A DNA stretch of 8,737 bases, from the NCBI GenBank assembly GCA_030617125.1, contig JAUWWA010000052.1:1-8737 (forward strand). Direction: 5' to 3'. Position 1 is the first letter of the stretch, and each line of letters begins with the position of its first letter. The notes under the pieces are model-generated. The model saw only the letters and a program-made list of their open reading frames with translations. It did not search any database and had not been told where the DNA came from. Origin of the DNA: Pirellulales bacterium. GTDB lineage: Bacteria > Planctomycetota > Planctomycetia > Pirellulales > Thermoguttaceae. Shown here piece after piece: positions 7,520-8,737 of the stretch. The translations under genes were made by a program, and so were the position numbers.

Positions 7520-8449
7520 ATGGCCCTATGGCCCACTAAGAAGGATCAACCTGACGACCCGGCCAGGCCGTCACCCGACGGCGCGGCGGATGACGCCGGC
7601 GAGTTGCCGCAATTGACCGAAAAGCTCGGCGAACTCGCCGAACTGCTGGATCGGACCAATGAGCAACTCGCGGCCTACCTGATCCGCCGCGAGTCGAAGG
7701 GTGTCGCCGGCGCTGGAAATGGAGACTCCTCCGCCATACCGGCCGCGCGGCTCGATGCCATGTCCGAAAAGCTCGAAGCGATCGACAAGGCGGTCCGCTC
7801 GCTCGCCGAGAGAACCCCCGCCGAGCCTTCGGCGGACGCCCTGGCTCCGGCCCTGGGACAGATCAGCGACGGCATTAACGCGCATCACGAAGCGATCGCC
7901 GGCACGATCGGGCAACTCAAGCAGCAACTCGACAACAGCATCCGGCAGTTCGCCGAGATGCTCCGCCCGAGCGAGCCGGAAAAAACCGATGCGCCAACGG
8001 CCGCCGGCGACTGGCAACGCACCATTCTCGGCAGTAAGCTGACCGATGAGCCCGAACTGGCCTTTCAGCGGCAGCAACTTCTCGACGGCGTACTGTCGGG
8101 CGCCAAGGCGGCCCGTTCGCTGGCCGGCCAACTGCTCGTGTTCCAATCGGCCCCGCCCGAGAAAATGGCCCCGCTGCTGAAGGAGATCGGCGAAGCCTAC
8201 TATCGCTGGCAGCCGAAGACGGGATCGGGCTCGAACAACATGGAAGAGGCCCTGGCCGCGTGGTTGAAAGACACCTGCGATGAGGCCGGTATCGGCAACA
8301 GCATCGAACTGGTGCATCCGGGCGAACGTTTCGACTCCACCCGCCACAGTTCCGCCCAGCCCGGCGTCGAGGTCGCACAAGTCCTCGGATGGATCGTCCT
8401 GCGAGATAACGGCAGGGTCTATACCAAGGCCACCGTGGTAGTAAGATAG
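7520..8449 (+). CDS. Coiled-coil protein with a GrpE-like C-terminal domain
   Basis: This is a 309-residue protein. After an acidic, Pro-rich start there are three helical, coiled-coil-like stretches (about 30-59, 77-98 and 106-148), a Pro/charged linker (149-165), shorter helices (about 179-208, 212-229 and 239-256) and a strand-rich end (261-309). The C-terminus follows the GrpE pattern: GERFDSTRH (268-276) parallels the GrpE motif G-x-x-F-D-P-x-x-H, and after a short acidic-free loop VAQVLGWIVLRDNGRVY and KATVVV (285-308) parallel the 'V-x-x-V-x-x-x-G-Y-x-L-x-x-x-R-V-x-R-P-A-x-V-x-V' end of GrpE's beta domain. GrpE proteins release ADP from Hsp70/DnaK. Here the gene directly follows an Hsp70-fold SrfB-like ATPase, so a dedicated nucleotide-exchange or adaptor role is inferred. 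It is longer than an ordinary GrpE (about 200 residues), with extra coiled coil at the N-terminus. FDS replaces FDP, so it is diverged. A housekeeping GrpE is unlikely because no dnaK or dnaJ is nearby. It does not resemble SrfA as far as I can tell. Confidence 0.6.
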   Translation: MALWPTKKDQPDDPARPSPDGAADDAGELPQLTEKLGELAELLDRTNEQLAAYLIRRESKGVAGAGNGDSSAIPAARLDAMSEKLEAIDKAVRSLAERTPAEPSADALAPALGQISDGINAHHEAIAGTIGQLKQQLDNSIRQFAEMLRPSEPEKTDAPTAAGDWQRTILGSKLTDEPELAFQRQQLLDGVLSGAKAARSLAGQLLVFQSAPPEKMAPLLKEIGEAYYRWQPKTGSGSNNMEEALAAWLKDTCDEAGIGNSIELVHPGERFDSTRHSSAQPGVEVAQVLGWIVLRDNGRVYTKATVVVR

Positions 8450-8457
8450 CAAGAAGC

Positions 8458-8737
8458 ATGAAGACCTTCCGTTGCAGCAATTGCGGATACCAGATTCAGC
8501 GACCCACGCAACCGTACAGTTGCCCCCAGTGCGGGCGGCAAGCGGTCGGACTGTTCAGGCCCGTGCGAGACGGCGGCCAACCGGCGCAACCGGGCATTCC
8601 GCCGGGGCGACCGGGTGTGCCCACGACTCAGCCGGGATATCCACCCGGGCAACCAGGCGTCGCCCCGCCGCCGCCGGGCTTCCCAACCGGCCAGCACGGC
8701 GTTCCACCGACACCGCCGACCTACCCGCCGGGCGCAC
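8458..8737 (+). CDS. Zinc-ribbon protein with Pro/Gly-rich repeat tail, 3'-partial
   Basis: An ATG at 8458, eight bases after the previous stop, opens a frame that runs to the window edge (93 complete codons). Residues 1-26 form a compact zinc ribbon: C6, C9, C22 and C25 in two CxxC knuckles (CSNC and CPQC) 12 residues apart, each followed by Gly. From about residue 38 the sequence is low-complexity, rich in Pro, Gly and Gln, with a 14-residue repeat (residues 44-93). Such a tail is probably disordered and may link the ribbon to a domain or membrane segment outside the window. The purine-rich CAAGAAG just before the ATG is only a weak ribosome binding site, so translation is probably coupled to the GrpE-like gene. 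Metal binding is well supported. No specific function can be given; with this N-terminus it could be a scaffold, a membrane-anchored regulator or a substrate of the neighbouring ATPase. Confidence 0.75.
   Translation, partial: MKTFRCSNCGYQIQRPTQPYSCPQCGRQAVGLFRPVRDGGQPAQPGIPPGRPGVPTTQPGYPPGQPGVAPPPPGFPTGQHGVPPTPPTYPPGA
8587..8737 (+). repeat. Tandem 14-residue (42-base) Pro/Gly repeat, truncated by window end
   Basis: Three full units and part of a fourth are in register: QPGIPPGRPGVPTT (8587-8628), QPGYPPGQPGVAPP (8629-8670), PPGFPTGQHGVPPT (8671-8712) and PPTYPPGA (8713 on). The consensus is about (Q/P)-P-G-(I/Y/F)-P-P-G-(Q/R)-P-G-V-P-x-x. Codons differ between units (for example CAACCGGGC against CAGCCGGGA), so the units are not recent copies and the repeat seems kept at protein level. 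Confidence 0.7.

Noticed and set aside
7571..8452. A 293-codon open frame on the minus strand opposite the GrpE-like gene
   Set aside because: The plus-strand gene has a good ribosome binding site, a coiled coil and a GrpE-like end. The antisense product has none of these.

Overview
The window is GC-rich and densely coded, with every gene on the + strand. It holds five genes, the first and last cut by the window edges: an Ig-like repeat protein (3' part), a SrfC-like P-loop NTPase, a SrfB-like actin/Hsp70-fold ATPase, a coiled-coil protein whose C-terminus resembles GrpE, and a zinc-ribbon protein with a Pro/Gly repeat tail (5' part). The gaps are 75, 13-15, 50 and 8 bases, so the last four genes look like one transcription unit and the first may belong to it. 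I see no rRNA, tRNA, CRISPR array, insertion sequence, origin or clear intrinsic terminator.

The source looks like a Planctomycetota or related bacterium. The grounds are high GC, weak or absent Shine-Dalgarno sequences before several starts, a large bacterial Ig-like protein, and SrfB/SrfC genes outside an enterobacterial setting. This is an inference from style; no marker gene is present.

Layout: bases 1-2036 encode at least five Ig-like modules of about 88-90 residues, a Gly/Tyr-rich linker, another beta-rich module and a distinct C-terminal domain. Bases 2112-4667 encode the SrfC-like protein, with GPSQVGKS, a threonine-bearing switch-like segment and DIPG. Bases 4683-7469 encode the SrfB-like protein, with DFGNSRTG, SSPKRYLW, DIGGGTTD and LLAGQPSK. 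Bases 7520-8449 encode the coiled-coil/GrpE-like protein, and bases 8458 onward the zinc-ribbon protein.

The most interesting reading is a cytosolic machine in which an Hsp70/actin-fold ATPase (SrfB) is encoded next to a large dynamin- or GTPase-like partner (SrfC), followed directly by a probable nucleotide-exchange factor (GrpE-like). That last link would give SrfB an Hsp70-type nucleotide cycle and is, as far as I know, not a described part of srfABC loci. What the machine does is unknown. The enterobacterial srfABC genes are named as PhoP-linked virulence factors, but that label should not be carried over to a likely free-living organism.
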